Part shown: positions 16,251-24,943 of the stretch, in pieces
Numbering within the stretch: the stretch's first letter is position 1
Layout of the letters: each line of letters begins with the position of its first letter
Origin: CAUZIB01 sp963578805
GTDB lineage: Bacteria > Acidobacteriota > Vicinamibacteria > Vicinamibacterales > UBA8438
DNA length: 64,000 nt
Assembly: GCA_963578805.1 (NCBI GenBank)
Contig: CAUZDY010000002.1
Span: 62,001-126,000 of the forward strand
Direction: 5' to 3'
The notes under the pieces: model-generated
Database searches by the model: none
What the model saw: the letters and a program-made list of their open reading frames with translations, nothing else
What the model was told of the DNA's origin: nothing
Program-made: the position numbers and the translations under genes

Positions 16251-17480
16251 TTAGATCAGATGAATGAGTAAGCCATCGCGAAGTTTAGGTTCGAACCAGG
16301 TCGACTTAGGGGGCATGATCGCGTCGGCGTCCGATACGGTCAACAGTTCGTCTGTTGTCACGGCGGCGAGTGAGAACGCGACGGCTGCGGCACCCGAATC
16401 GACAAGCTGCTTCAGCGCACCGGTGCCGCGCACCCCTCCGATGAAGATCATACGCGGGTCAGTGCGGACATCGGCAACCTGCAGCATGGGCCCGATGATC
16501 TGATCCTGCAACCGCGCAACATCCAAACCGGTCACCACATCGCGCGATGGGAGCGTGGGGTCCACGCTCAGGTCAACATCATGCCATCGTCCGGCGAGGT
16601 ACATCGAAATCTGGCCCTTCGATGGAGCAGGCTCAATCAACGGCCGAACTGGAAACCGAGTCTTCACGGCATCGAGAAATTCCTCGCTGGTCAGACCGGC
16701 AAGATCGGCGACCGCACGATTGTAGGGAAGTATTCGTGTTTCGGAATCTGGAAATGCCACGCCGAGGAAATAGCAGGCCTCTACCTTAGGGTCGTGGTGA
16801 CTGGCGGACGCGAGCGCGGTGCGAGCTCGTGCCGCGCTCGCGATCCGATGATGGCCGTCAGCGATATACAAGCGTGGAACCTCGGCAAAGGCCTCGACGG
16901 CCGCCTTCTCCTCTTCATCTGTCAGACGCCACAGTGTGTGGCGTACACCGTCCGACGCAGTGATGTCGAACAGTGCATCACGCTGGCAGACTCGAGTCTT
17001 CACCGCGTTCACGTCCACCATCGCCCGATAGGTCAGAAACACGATCCCGCTCTGAGCCCCCAAAGCAAGAAGATGACGCGTCCGGTCGTCCTCCTTGTCG
17101 GGTCGGGTCCGCTCGTGCTTCTTGATTACGCCCCGATCGTATTCATCAACCGAGTAGCACCCGGCCAATCCTGTCTGCTCGTGAGAACCATCCTGGAGCC
17201 GGTAGAAGTAGAGTGACGCCGTATCCTCAACCACCAACGGCGCTTCGGCCCGCAGAATCTCCAGACGGCGAGCAGCCGTGTGATACACCGCCTCGTCATA
17301 GGCGTCTGTTGCCGGATCGAGATCGATCTCGGCCCTGGAGACATGCAAGAAGCTCAGAGAATTTCCGGCGGCCAAGTCGAACGCCTCCGACCTCGAGACG
17401 ACGTCGTACGGGACAGCCGCTACGGCAGCTGCCGCTTCTGGCACGGGACGGAGCGCGTGAAAGGAGCGGACGAGAGCCAC
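16251..17480 (-). CDS. DUF1015 family protein
   Basis: 409 residues when started at the GTG at 17480, which gives MALVRSFHALRPVPE, the canonical opening of the family; the frame also allows an ATG at 17525, but that would overlap the upstream gene by 46 bases. The GTG overlaps the upstream TAG by one base (TAGTG), a typical coupling signal. Family blocks: AAVPYDVVSRSEA, NSLSFLHVSRAEIDL, GVIKKHERTRPDKEDDRT, YIADGHHRIASA. Function unknown, but the family repeatedly sits next to serA/serC across bacteria, so a role linked to phosphoserine or serine metabolism is a fair guess. The conserved DGHHR with the KKHE(R)T motif hints at a phosphate- or metal-binding site. Confidence 0.93.
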   Translation of the reverse strand: MALVRSFHALRPVPEAAAAVAAVPYDVVSRSEAFDLAAGNSLSFLHVSRAEIDLDPATDAYDEAVYHTAARRLEILRAEAPLVVEDTASLYFYRLQDGSHEQTGLAGCYSVDEYDRGVIKKHERTRPDKEDDRTRHLLALGAQSGIVFLTYRAMVDVNAVKTRVCQRDALFDITASDGVRHTLWRLTDEEEKAAVEAFAEVPRLYIADGHHRIASAARARTALASASHHDPKVEACYFLGVAFPDSETRILPYNRAVADLAGLTSEEFLDAVKTRFPVRPLIEPAPSKGQISMYLAGRWHDVDLSVDPTLPSRDVVTGLDVARLQDQIIGPMLQVADVRTDPRMIFIGGVRGTGALKQLVDSGAAAVAFSLAAVTTDELLTVSDADAIMPPKSTWFEPKLRDGLLIHLI

Positions 17481-18751
17481 TACTGCGCGAGTGCCAGGTC
17501 GCGTGGGAGGGAAAGAGGCGAGCACAAACGCTCCCGCGCCCGGTCACGAACTTCGATGAACGCTGGAAGGTGCTCTTCTGGAATCGGGTCGCCGGGCGGA
17601 AAGTTTCGGTGTTCGAGCAGGGGATTAACGAAGACGCCGCTTTTCCGGATGCGGTAGTCAAGGTGAGGACCGGTCGCCAACCCCGTGGAACCCACGTATC
17701 CAACCGTCTGCCCCTGGACGACACGGCTCCCTGGACGCATACCTTTGGCGAAGCGAGACAAATGCAGATAGTACGTCTCGTACCCATTGGTATGACGGAG
17801 CCGAACCATGTTCCCGGACCCTCCACTGGCAGTCGCAGAGACGACACGTCCGTTCGCGACCGCGATCACCTGGGTGCCGGTTGGCGCACCGTAGTCAACG
17901 CCGAGATGCGGTCGGTTCGTCCCTAGGATCGGATGGAGACGACGATACGAGAACCTCGAAGTCACTCGTGGCTCAAAACGGAACGGCGAGCGAAGGAAGA
18001 GCCGCTTAAGTGACCGACCATCCGCGTCGTAGTACAGAGACTGGTCGTCGCCCGGAAGGACAAATTTAAAAGCTTGAACCGTTCTGCCGTCGTTATGAAA
18101 CTCGGCCGCCACAATCTCGCCGTAGTCAGAAAACACGTCCTCTCGATAGTATTTTTCGAACAACACATCGAAGCGGTCGCCCCGGCGAAGGTCGTTGTTG
18201 AAGTCAATCTCACCGCTGAGCACTTCGGCCATTAGAATCGCCAGATTGACGTTCTCTCCGACGTCGTCCAACGCCGCCGATAACGATGAATTCCGCTCGT
18301 CGATGAGGCCGCGGGCAGCCACTTCCGTGCGCTCCTTTACATATAGCACCCGCTCGGCTTCGAACAACCCCTCCGCATCCGTCGCAGAATCGACCCTCAG
18401 AAACTCGTCGTTGTCGATGTGATACTCGAACCGGCGAAGAACACCGTCGTTGCCGACCACGAGCCGGTATGGGTTGCCAGCTCGGATGCGTCGAGGATCA
18501 AACACCGGCCGAACGGCCTCGACAAAGTGGTACACGAAGGTTCCGTCAAAGGCGTGGGCATCGAGTAACCCGGCCAGCGTGGCCTGTCGCGGAACGACGT
18601 TCTCAACGACTCGTTCGTCGACTTCCAGCACGATGTCTGAGCCGTTCCAGACCGAGACCGGAAGCGGGATCTCCTGAGCACACCCAACCCCCAACATGGT
18701 TGCCGCAAGCCATGGTAGTAATTCGTACAAATCTTTGCGTCTATTGGGCAT
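17480..18751 (-). CDS. M23 family metallopeptidase, lipoprotein
   Basis: 423 residues. Residues 1-24 form a lipoprotein signal (ATMLGVGC, Cys24). Residues ~40-240 are a non-catalytic region of the Zn-peptidase companion type (VFDPRRIRAGNPYRL, VLSGEIDFNNDLRRGDRFDVLFEKYY), common to MepM/OapA-like proteins. The LytM domain (~265-385) has the zinc ligands HLGVDYGAPTGTQV and, at the second site, GPHLDYRIRK where the usual HxH reads HxD. Should cut peptidoglycan cross-bridges in the periplasm or regulate an amidase. It is the first gene of an operon with DUF1015 (1-base overlap) and serC. The HxD variant occurs in some M23 proteins; whether it remains active is uncertain. Confidence 0.92.
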   Translation of the reverse strand: MPNRRKDLYELLPWLAATMLGVGCAQEIPLPVSVWNGSDIVLEVDERVVENVVPRQATLAGLLDAHAFDGTFVYHFVEAVRPVFDPRRIRAGNPYRLVVGNDGVLRRFEYHIDNDEFLRVDSATDAEGLFEAERVLYVKERTEVAARGLIDERNSSLSAALDDVGENVNLAILMAEVLSGEIDFNNDLRRGDRFDVLFEKYYREDVFSDYGEIVAAEFHNDGRTVQAFKFVLPGDDQSLYYDADGRSLKRLFLRSPFRFEPRVTSRFSYRRLHPILGTNRPHLGVDYGAPTGTQVIAVANGRVVSATASGGSGNMVRLRHTNGYETYYLHLSRFAKGMRPGSRVVQGQTVGYVGSTGLATGPHLDYRIRKSGVFVNPLLEHRNFPPGDPIPEEHLPAFIEVRDRARERLCSPLSLPRDLALAQ

Positions 18752-18963
18752 ACGAAGCCTAGGAGTCTACCACAGCCCTACAGTCACCCAAGGAGAAGCC
18801 GCGACTACGCTGGCTCCAGTAACCGGTGGTACGGCTAGCCAATAGGCCAAGGCACGCTTGGCGAACTCAGCCACCTTTTCTCGTATTTGATAGGCATTTC
18901 CTACAACTTTTATAACGTGCCACATGGGGTTGCAAGTTGTGAACCGAGCATGACTCACACATC

Positions 18964-21234
18964 TTATCTCTCAACCGTTATCGGGGCGTCTGGGTCGCAC
19001 TGTGGCACGATTTTTCCGACCGCTGCTGCGTCCAGATACCCATGCGTCCGCAGCGCCATCAGACAGGATTCCACGTGTTCGGCGGGGACGCTTACAAGCA
19101 ACCCCCCGGCGGTTTGAGGGTCGAACAACAGCGGATACGCGGAAGCAGACCGGACATTATCGTGGTTGGCCACGGCGCGGCGAAGTCGAATATTGTGCGG
19201 CTGGAGTGAGCTTAAGAAACCCGCCCGAGCTGTTTCCGCTGCGCCGGTGAGCAACGGGATCGACGACAGGGAGAGTCTGGCATCCACCCGTGACGCTCGG
19301 GTCATCTCCAGCAGGTGTCCGACCAACCCGAACCCGGTAACGTCCGTACAGGCTGTCGCACCGTGTCGTCGCACACAGATGCTGGCCTCCCGACTCGACT
19401 GAGTCATCGAGTGAATCGCATCGTCAATCCACCGGCCCTTTGCCCGTAACCGCATGTGGGCGGCAAACAGCGTTCCCGTTCCAATCGGCTTCGTGAGAAT
19501 CAACCGGTCTCCAGGACGCATGCCACTCTTGCGAAGTAGGTGGCAGGGGTCGGCTGTCCCGCTGAGGCTCAGACCGAGCTCCATCTCGAGCCCTTCCTTT
19601 GTGTGGCCACCAACCAGGGCGGTCCCCGCCTCGTTGAGCACTTCGACCACCCCCGTGAGGAGCGCTTCCAGTTGCTGCTCCATCTTCTCTTCGGGCGCAA
19701 CCGAAACCGTGGCGATCGCCAGCGCGGTGCCGGGCTCGGCCCCCATGGCGTAGATGTCTCCCAGGCAGTGATGAGCGGTGATACGACCGAACATGTAGGG
19801 ATCGTCGACGATCGGGCGGAACGCGTCGACGGTGCGTACCGCGACCATACCGGCCGGTACCTTTTCGACCGAGGCGTCGTCCGGGCACTCCAATCCCACG
19901 ATGACATCTTCGCGGACGACCGGACTCAGACGAGACAGCACCCGGTCGAGGACGGTTGCTCCCACTTTGGAACCGCACCCGCCGCACCGCATGGCCACCG
20001 ACGAGAGCGCTTCGACCACATCGGGCGCGGCCAGCCGCGAGAGATCGGGGCGTGACGCAGTCCCACTCGCGTCCATGTTGGGCAGGTCGCTAAACCTCTT
20101 CATGAAGCGGCGGTCGATCCAGTCCTTCCACCGCCACACCCACCGTCCCTCAAACGCCCACCCACCCCGTGACGCGACCGCGTATCGGTCGCCGGTACTT
20201 ATCAGACTGAGGAACGCACGCTGAGGCCTAAACGGCTTCAGCGGTCTCCGGTGCAGGGTGCGTCTGAGATTCGCCTCAAGCGGCTGGCCTTGACGCACTG
20301 CAAACACGCCGGCCTTCTCGCGAGGGTGGTTAACCATGGCCGCAATGTCGCCGGCGGCGAAGACCTCCGGATGCGATGTCGACCGCAGTGTGTCGTCGAC
20401 AATAATAAAGCCTCGATCGTCCACATCCAGACCAGCTGTCCGAGGCCACCCCTGAGCACCCGCTTCGGTCGCCCATATGATCTCGTCGAGCGGGTGTCGA
20501 ACTCCGCCTTCGGTCTCGAGCCCATCGGCGTGAACCTCAACGACACGGCAGCCGAGATGGACCCGAACACCCCGTTCTTCGAGAACGCGGCTGAACTTGG
20601 CTCGTACGAACCGTGCGTGCGTCGGTAGCACCGTCTCTGTACTGCTGAAGAGATGAAAGTCAGGCGCCTGTCCCTGACGCTCATCGGACGACGAAGACCC
20701 TTGTAAGGCATACTGAATGGCCAACGTCAGCTCAATCCCGGCGGCGCCGGCACCGACGACGCCGATTTTCAGATTGCCTGGCTGCTGGCGCACACGCTCC
20801 CGAAGGCGCTCCCACCGGCTAACGAGCGCAGAAATCGGTTTGATCGGGACTACATGCTCAGACGCCCCATCCACCCGCTGAATCGGTGTTGCGCCGATGT
20901 CAATCGACACCACATCGTACGAGACGGGTGGTCGGTGTCGACAGAGCACTCGACGGTTGACGGGATCTAAACCAACCGCCTCGTCATGGTAGAAGCGCGC
21001 TCCAGCGAACATCGCCAGCCGACCCAAATCAATATGCACATCATCAAACTGATAGTGACCAGCGATCAGTCCCGGCAGCATCCCGGAATAGGGCATGTCG
21101 ATGTCCTTCGCGATGAGGGTCACCCGGACACCTGGCATGGGGTTCATTCCAATCCGCTTGAGGACGATTACATGGCTGTGACCGCCACCTACGAGAACAA
21201 GATCCTTGAGCACCGGAACTTGTGAATCGTTCAT
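18964..21234 (-). CDS. selD: Fusion of FAD/NAD(P) oxidoreductase with selenide, water dikinase
   Basis: 756 residues. Residues 1-~375 are an NDH-2-like pyridine-nucleotide-disulfide oxidoreductase: LVLVGGGHSHVIVLKRI (FAD), KIGVVGAGAAGIELTLAI (NAD), VFAAGDIAAM. After a linker (~375-405), residues ~410-756 are SelD, which makes selenophosphate from selenide and ATP: MRCGGCGSKVG with catalytic Cys420 and Lys423 (E. coli Cys17/Lys20), DDASVEKV, TVDAFRPIVDDPYMFGRI, VGGHTKEGLE, CTDVTGFGLVGHLLEM, LFDPQTAGGLL. No TGA is needed to read Cys420. The oxidoreductase-SelD fusion is a known arrangement (the TIGRFAM N-term-to-SelD family). Its ATG overlaps the stop of the upstream aminotransferase (ATGA), so the two are coupled. 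Users of selenophosphate (SelA/SelB, 2-selenouridine synthase) are not in the window. Confidence 0.95.
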   Translation of the reverse strand: MNDSQVPVLKDLVLVGGGHSHVIVLKRIGMNPMPGVRVTLIAKDIDMPYSGMLPGLIAGHYQFDDVHIDLGRLAMFAGARFYHDEAVGLDPVNRRVLCRHRPPVSYDVVSIDIGATPIQRVDGASEHVVPIKPISALVSRWERLRERVRQQPGNLKIGVVGAGAAGIELTLAIQYALQGSSSSDERQGQAPDFHLFSSTETVLPTHARFVRAKFSRVLEERGVRVHLGCRVVEVHADGLETEGGVRHPLDEIIWATEAGAQGWPRTAGLDVDDRGFIIVDDTLRSTSHPEVFAAGDIAAMVNHPREKAGVFAVRQGQPLEANLRRTLHRRPLKPFRPQRAFLSLISTGDRYAVASRGGWAFEGRWVWRWKDWIDRRFMKRFSDLPNMDASGTASRPDLSRLAAPDVVEALSSVAMRCGGCGSKVGATVLDRVLSRLSPVVREDVIVGLECPDDASVEKVPAGMVAVRTVDAFRPIVDDPYMFGRITAHHCLGDIYAMGAEPGTALAIATVSVAPEEKMEQQLEALLTGVVEVLNEAGTALVGGHTKEGLEMELGLSLSGTADPCHLLRKSGMRPGDRLILTKPIGTGTLFAAHMRLRAKGRWIDDAIHSMTQSSREASICVRRHGATACTDVTGFGLVGHLLEMTRASRVDARLSLSSIPLLTGAAETARAGFLSSLQPHNIRLRRAVANHDNVRSASAYPLLFDPQTAGGLLVSVPAEHVESCLMALRTHGYLDAAAVGKIVPQCDPDAPITVER

Positions 21235-22424
21235 AGGGGCGCTGACTCGCTTCCGTTGGAAAACGACAATATTCGTCGCGCGGCGGATTCGAACAGGTAT
21301 GGTTCGGGCAATAAGCTGATCACCAGGAACGCCTCTTTTTGAAAGTCGAAGAAATATCCGGGGTACACCAGCACGTGGGCGCGTTCAAGCAGATCAAGGG
21401 TCAGACGTTCCTCCGAGTCTGTCGCCGGTACTCGCATGACAGCGTACCACCCCCCTTCCACCGGCACTAGGTCCGCTGCCGGGTGGTTGCGAACGAGACG
21501 GGCGAGACATGCGTGATTCTGTCTGACCCGGGCAGCGATCTGTCTGGTCACGTGTCGGCCGTGGTCGAGAAGCGCGTCCAGCGCGAGCTGCACCGGCGTT
21601 GCCACAGAGAGGTACGTGTCATAGATCAGATCGAGCCTCTCGAGCGCCGTAGACACCTGGACGCCCGGTCCCGTCAACACCACCCATCCCAGTTTAAGCC
21701 CCGGGAGCCCCATCGCCTTCGACAGCCCGCCAAGCACGAACGTGAGCACGGCCGGGTCTTCGTCCAGCACGCTCGGACCACGACCCGACAACGTCAACGG
21801 ATAAAAGCCGAAGACCTCGTCGACGATGAGCGCAAGCCCGTGCTGGCGGCAGAGCGCAGAGACCTCGCGAAGCTCATCGCGAGAGATGAACGACCCGGTC
21901 GGGTTATTCGGATTGACGATGACCACCGCACGGGTCCGTGGTGTCACGCGGCTGCGGAGCGTAGCGATGTCGAGCTCCCATCTTGTATAAAGGTCGAGGG
22001 TATACGGAACGGACACGACCGACTCAAGGCGGGTCAGATACTCCAGCAGCGGGTAGCTCGGTCTCGGGATCATCACTTCGTCTCCCGGATCGCAGAGCAG
22101 CTTAAACAGCAGTCCGTAGGCTTCGCTCGTACTTGTGGTCAGTACGACCCGCCGGCTGTCAACATCCAGGTCGTGCCGACGGAGATACGACGCGACGGCT
22201 TCCCTGGCGGACGCAAGACCGAGCGACTCTGGGTGATAGTCGCGTCCATCGACACAGTCAAACGGGTGCCTCAGAGCCGACGGATAGTCGAGCCCGACCT
22301 GGGTTGGGTTGGACACCGTCAAGTCGATGATAGGCGTGCCGCACACCTCAAGACGTGCGCGCGCCTCAGTCAACCGATTGCAAGCGATCCGCTCTGGAAC
22401 TCGCGAAGAAAACGACGGGTCCAT
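21231..22424 (-). CDS. Class I/II pyridoxal-phosphate aminotransferase
   Basis: 397 residues from the ATG at 22424 (MDPSFSSRVPERIACNRLTE...); an upstream GTG at 22481 is possible but adds a poor sequence. Fold type I aminotransferase: LTTSTSEAYGLLFKLLCDPG, VIVNPNNPTGSFIS (Asn that binds PLP), LIVDEVFGFYPL, and the PLP lysine in LGGLSKAMGLPGLKLGWV. The C-terminal RVPATDSEERLTLDLLERAHVLVYPGYFFDF is of the alanine/aspartate-type group. Specificity cannot be read. Its stop overlaps the start of the oxidoreductase-SelD fusion by four bases (ATGA), which argues for a shared role or at least shared control; a link to selenocysteine or selenomethionine turnover is conceivable but not shown. Confidence 0.92.
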   Translation of the reverse strand: MDPSFSSRVPERIACNRLTEARARLEVCGTPIIDLTVSNPTQVGLDYPSALRHPFDCVDGRDYHPESLGLASAREAVASYLRRHDLDVDSRRVVLTTSTSEAYGLLFKLLCDPGDEVMIPRPSYPLLEYLTRLESVVSVPYTLDLYTRWELDIATLRSRVTPRTRAVVIVNPNNPTGSFISRDELREVSALCRQHGLALIVDEVFGFYPLTLSGRGPSVLDEDPAVLTFVLGGLSKAMGLPGLKLGWVVLTGPGVQVSTALERLDLIYDTYLSVATPVQLALDALLDHGRHVTRQIAARVRQNHACLARLVRNHPAADLVPVEGGWYAVMRVPATDSEERLTLDLLERAHVLVYPGYFFDFQKEAFLVISLLPEPYLFESAARRILSFSNGSESAPL

Positions 22425-22622
22425 TCCAGTGAAAGAATAAGCCGAAAGTCTACGGCTCACGACGAACGGCACGCCGGGCACCGGGACTCGGGCCTTCTGT
22501 GTGACAGGATGCCTCCAAGAGGGTAGGCGGGCAGCATGGCAAGCAACACTGATGCAGTCGATACAGGCCGCTGGTTTACAATGGTGAGAACCTGAACGGC
22601 GAAAGTCGAGAAAAGGAACGTG

Positions 22623-22949
22623 ATGTCAGAGAACACAGCTACCCTCACCGACGGTAACTTCGACGAATCAGTAATCAAGTCGTCGATGCCTGTCCTCGTA
22701 GATTTCTGGGCAGAGTGGTGTGGCCCGTGCCGAATACTTGCTCCTACGGTCGACGCGTTGGCGACGGTCTACGATGGGAAAGTTACGATCGGAAAACTAA
22801 ACGTCGACGACAATCCGAATACTGCGATGCAGTTCGGTGTGCGTTCGATCCCGACACTATTACTCTTCAAGGGTGGGGAAGTCGTCGAATCGGTCGTCGG
22901 TCTCACCGACAAGGCGCGGCTCCAAGCCCTGCTCGATAAGCACGTATAA
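22623..22949 (+). CDS. trxA: Thioredoxin
   Basis: 108 residues, standard TrxA. The start at 22623 is chosen over the GTG one codon upstream because AAAGGA lies at normal spacing. Active site WCGPC (Cys33, Cys36) in VLVDFWAEWCGPC; the buried Asp sits in VLVDFW, cis-Pro in RSIPTLLLF. Reduces protein disulfides with NADPH through thioredoxin reductase. It is monocistronic between the minus-strand aminotransferase operon and a 460-base empty stretch. Confidence 0.97.
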   Translation: MSENTATLTDGNFDESVIKSSMPVLVDFWAEWCGPCRILAPTVDALATVYDGKVTIGKLNVDDNPNTAMQFGVRSIPTLLLFKGGEVVESVVGLTDKARLQALLDKHV

Positions 22950-23414
22950 CGGCCGGACGGGGCATCGGCGATGGGGCGCTCCCGATGCCAGTCTAAGGAG
23001 CACGGGCCACGTGCACCCCTAACTGGCGGTCGGCGCGGCATTGAAGCTACGGAGCTACGACGTAACGACCGTAGCCAATCGCTAGTTCGCAGTACCGGTC
23101 GAGAAGGCGGGTCTCAACCTGAAGCCTTGAGGCACGGTCGTCCACTACAAGTCCTTGACCAAACAGCCGGAGCCCTGGCGCGAACGGAGGACTGCTCGTG
23201 TCATCTCAGCATTGTTGCGACAGGGCACGCCGGAACTGTATGAATTGGTGCGGACTAAATCCGCACGCGGGTGGCTCGTAATGGTCGCTCATGGACTGGC
23301 GTTCACGGTCCGAACTGCTCATGAGATGAACATTCGAGCTGATCGCGGAGGCTGCTAGCGGACCGTGCACCACGCGATGCCCCCGACTTCGAACCCCGCG
23401 AGCATCCAGACCCT
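22950..23414. other. Intergenic region without a supported gene
   Basis: About 465 bases between trxA and the converging DUF2911 gene. Plus-strand frames of 90 and 67 codons cross it but show no ribosome site or recognisable domain. A 7-bp inverted repeat (GTGCGGA...TCCGCAC, 23248-23266, loop CTAAA) is present without a T-run; it could be a weak hairpin at the 3' end of the trxA transcript. Nothing else was supported. Confidence 0.5.
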
Positions 23415-24026
23415 CTACGGCACCGTGATCTGCAACGGTACGATCGTCTTGCCCCAGTGCAGGCGGAGCTCGGCATCCTTCTTCTCGACTTCGGGGAAGT
23501 AGAAGGCCAGCGTTTCCATGTGCTGGCCAGTCTGGGGCGCGACCGTCAAGCGAAGCTCTTCGTGTTCCTCACCTGGATACGGTTCGTGATACACATCGGC
23601 GGCTCGGTTAAAGACGACTGTCCACATCACAGGGTCTGGAATGGCCCAGACGCTGTACTCCCCAGCCGGTAGTGGCATCCCGTCGATGGTGACCGGGTGG
23701 CTGACACTGACCTTGGTCGCGTCATTGGCTCCCGGGCTCCATATCTCACCAAACGCCACGATGCCGCCAAACAGCTCTCGCCCACGGGCGACCGGTCGGT
23801 CGTAGGTGATTGTCATCTGGGTTGTCGCAATCGTCTGGGACACAGACCCGCTCTGACTTGCCTGGACGTCCTCGAGCGAAATAATTTTGGGGTCGACAGT
23901 CTTGAACTCAGGCACCGCCACCTGGCCTGCAGGAGTTACCTCCTCCGCATTACCCTCGTTGCCGCTACAAGCCGCAAGCACAACCGCCACCGACAACACT
24001 GAAAGCACGGTTAGATTGATCTTCAT
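23415..24026 (-). CDS. DUF2911 domain lipoprotein
   Basis: 203 residues from the ATG at 24026, chosen for the AGGAGG six bases ahead; the frame is open further upstream but without signal sequence. Lipobox VVLAAC (Cys20). DUF2911 core: MTITYDRPVARGRELFGGIV, GEIWSPGANDATKVSVSHPV, PAGEYSVWAIPD, WTVVFNRAADVYHEPY, FYFPEVEKKDAELRLHWG, VPLQITVP. The domain is common in Bacteroidetes and Acidobacteria; its beta-sandwich is of unknown function and binds no cofactor that can be read from sequence. The stop of another lipoprotein gene (24037-24537) lies 10 bases upstream, inside the leader with the ribosome site, so the two form an operon. Confidence 0.92.
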   Translation of the reverse strand: MKINLTVLSVLSVAVVLAACSGNEGNAEEVTPAGQVAVPEFKTVDPKIISLEDVQASQSGSVSQTIATTQMTITYDRPVARGRELFGGIVAFGEIWSPGANDATKVSVSHPVTIDGMPLPAGEYSVWAIPDPVMWTVVFNRAADVYHEPYPGEEHEELRLTVAPQTGQHMETLAFYFPEVEKKDAELRLHWGKTIVPLQITVP

Positions 24027-24036
24027 CCCAGGCCTC

Positions 24037-24537
24037 CTAAGGCGATGACGGGTTGGACAGTGTGGGAAACCCAACTGAACCGTCGATGTCGACCTCAAAA
24101 AACAGCATGTTGTCGCCACCGACCACGCGATCGACGACGGTACCATTAGCCGTAACACCCATCGCCACGTGACCGTTACCCTCTGGATTCCGCGCACACT
24201 CGTTAACATCATGAACCGTCATCGTGTTAGTGAAACCAACCGGAACGTCGACAAACGTCATCGTCCACACATTGGTTGACGTTTCGGTCAGCAGATCTAT
24301 GTCGTTTCCTCGCCAACTCGCACGCACGTGGTTGGGCAGTCGATCCATCCGCTGTAAACAACCAGCGAAGGCCACGCTTCCGGTAGCGTCCGTCGGCGCT
24401 TCCGTGGTAACGCTGGTCAAAACGATGGCAACCGACGTGACCATACTGGGGGCGGCACCCCGAGGCGTATAGTCCTGACAGGCCATCGACGTGAGGACGA
24501 GCAGAACCACCCAATATTGCGGCAAAAGCTTTCGCAT
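24037..24537 (-). CDS. Putative lipoprotein of unknown function
   Basis: 166 residues. Signal and lipobox VLLVLTSMAC (Cys20) predict an outer-membrane or periplasmic lipoprotein. The mature protein is beta-rich with many Val/Thr strands (MVTSVAIVLTSVT, VWTMTFVDVPVGFTNTMTVH, MLFFEVDIDGSVG), three cysteines and an Arg/Asn-rich middle (MDRLPNHVRASWRGNDIDLL). No known motif. It is immediately upstream of the DUF2911 lipoprotein in the same transcript, which suggests a shared envelope task. I do not recognise the family. Confidence 0.72.
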   Translation of the reverse strand: MRKLLPQYWVVLLVLTSMACQDYTPRGAAPSMVTSVAIVLTSVTTEAPTDATGSVAFAGCLQRMDRLPNHVRASWRGNDIDLLTETSTNVWTMTFVDVPVGFTNTMTVHDVNECARNPEGNGHVAMGVTANGTVVDRVVGGDNMLFFEVDIDGSVGFPTLSNPSSP

Positions 24538-24670
24538 GAGCTTCCTAGAATGTGGCAGGCCAGCCAGCCCAATCTAGCTTATCGTGAATCCGGGTTCAAC
24601 GCCGCCACGACTGGACAGATCTACGCATCCGACCGATAAGCGAGGCAACGGACACTCCGTGGGGGGTTTA

Positions 24671-24916
24671 ATGTTGCGACGGTTTATCCTTTTCTTGTTT
24701 GTAGTAGGTCTGTCCGGAACCGCCGGACTATGGGTGGGACTACTCTATGCGCCGGGGCCAGGCGAGGAGACGCGCGAGAAGCTCTCGACCTTCTTCGCCG
24801 AAAATAAAGAGGCGTTTGGCGATCTCTTCGCACGCAGTCGCCAGGCGCTCGGCAATGCTGTTGATGCCGTCGGTGGAACGGTCAAGGCGGAAGGTGAGCG
24901 CGAGCCAGACGGGTGA
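24671..24916 (+). CDS. YtxH-like small membrane-anchored protein
   Basis: 81 residues from the ATG at 24671, preceded by a G-rich GGGGGG tract; the frame continues 29 codons upstream without a ribosome site. One N-terminal membrane helix (RRFILFLFVVGLSGTAGLWVG) is followed by the YtxH signature LLYAPGPGEETREKLS and an amphipathic helix with EAFGDLFARSRQALGNAVDAV. YtxH-type proteins are small stress-related membrane proteins of unknown activity. The gene is alone, divergent from the lipoprotein pair. Confidence 0.78.
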   Translation: MLRRFILFLFVVGLSGTAGLWVGLLYAPGPGEETREKLSTFFAENKEAFGDLFARSRQALGNAVDAVGGTVKAEGEREPDG

Positions 24917-24943
24917 CGCGCCAGGCTACGACCACTGCTCCGA

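Noticed and set aside
18767..18958. tRNA-like segment (GGTGGCTGAGTTCGCCAAG) before the SelD fusion, considered as tRNA-Sec
   Set aside because: No matching acceptor stem, no T-arm GGTTCGAATCC and no 3' CCA; only a partial D-arm resemblance.
23248..23266. Hairpin GTGCGGA-CTAAA-TCCGCAC downstream of trxA as a terminator
   Set aside because: No T-run follows on either strand; stem only 7 bp.
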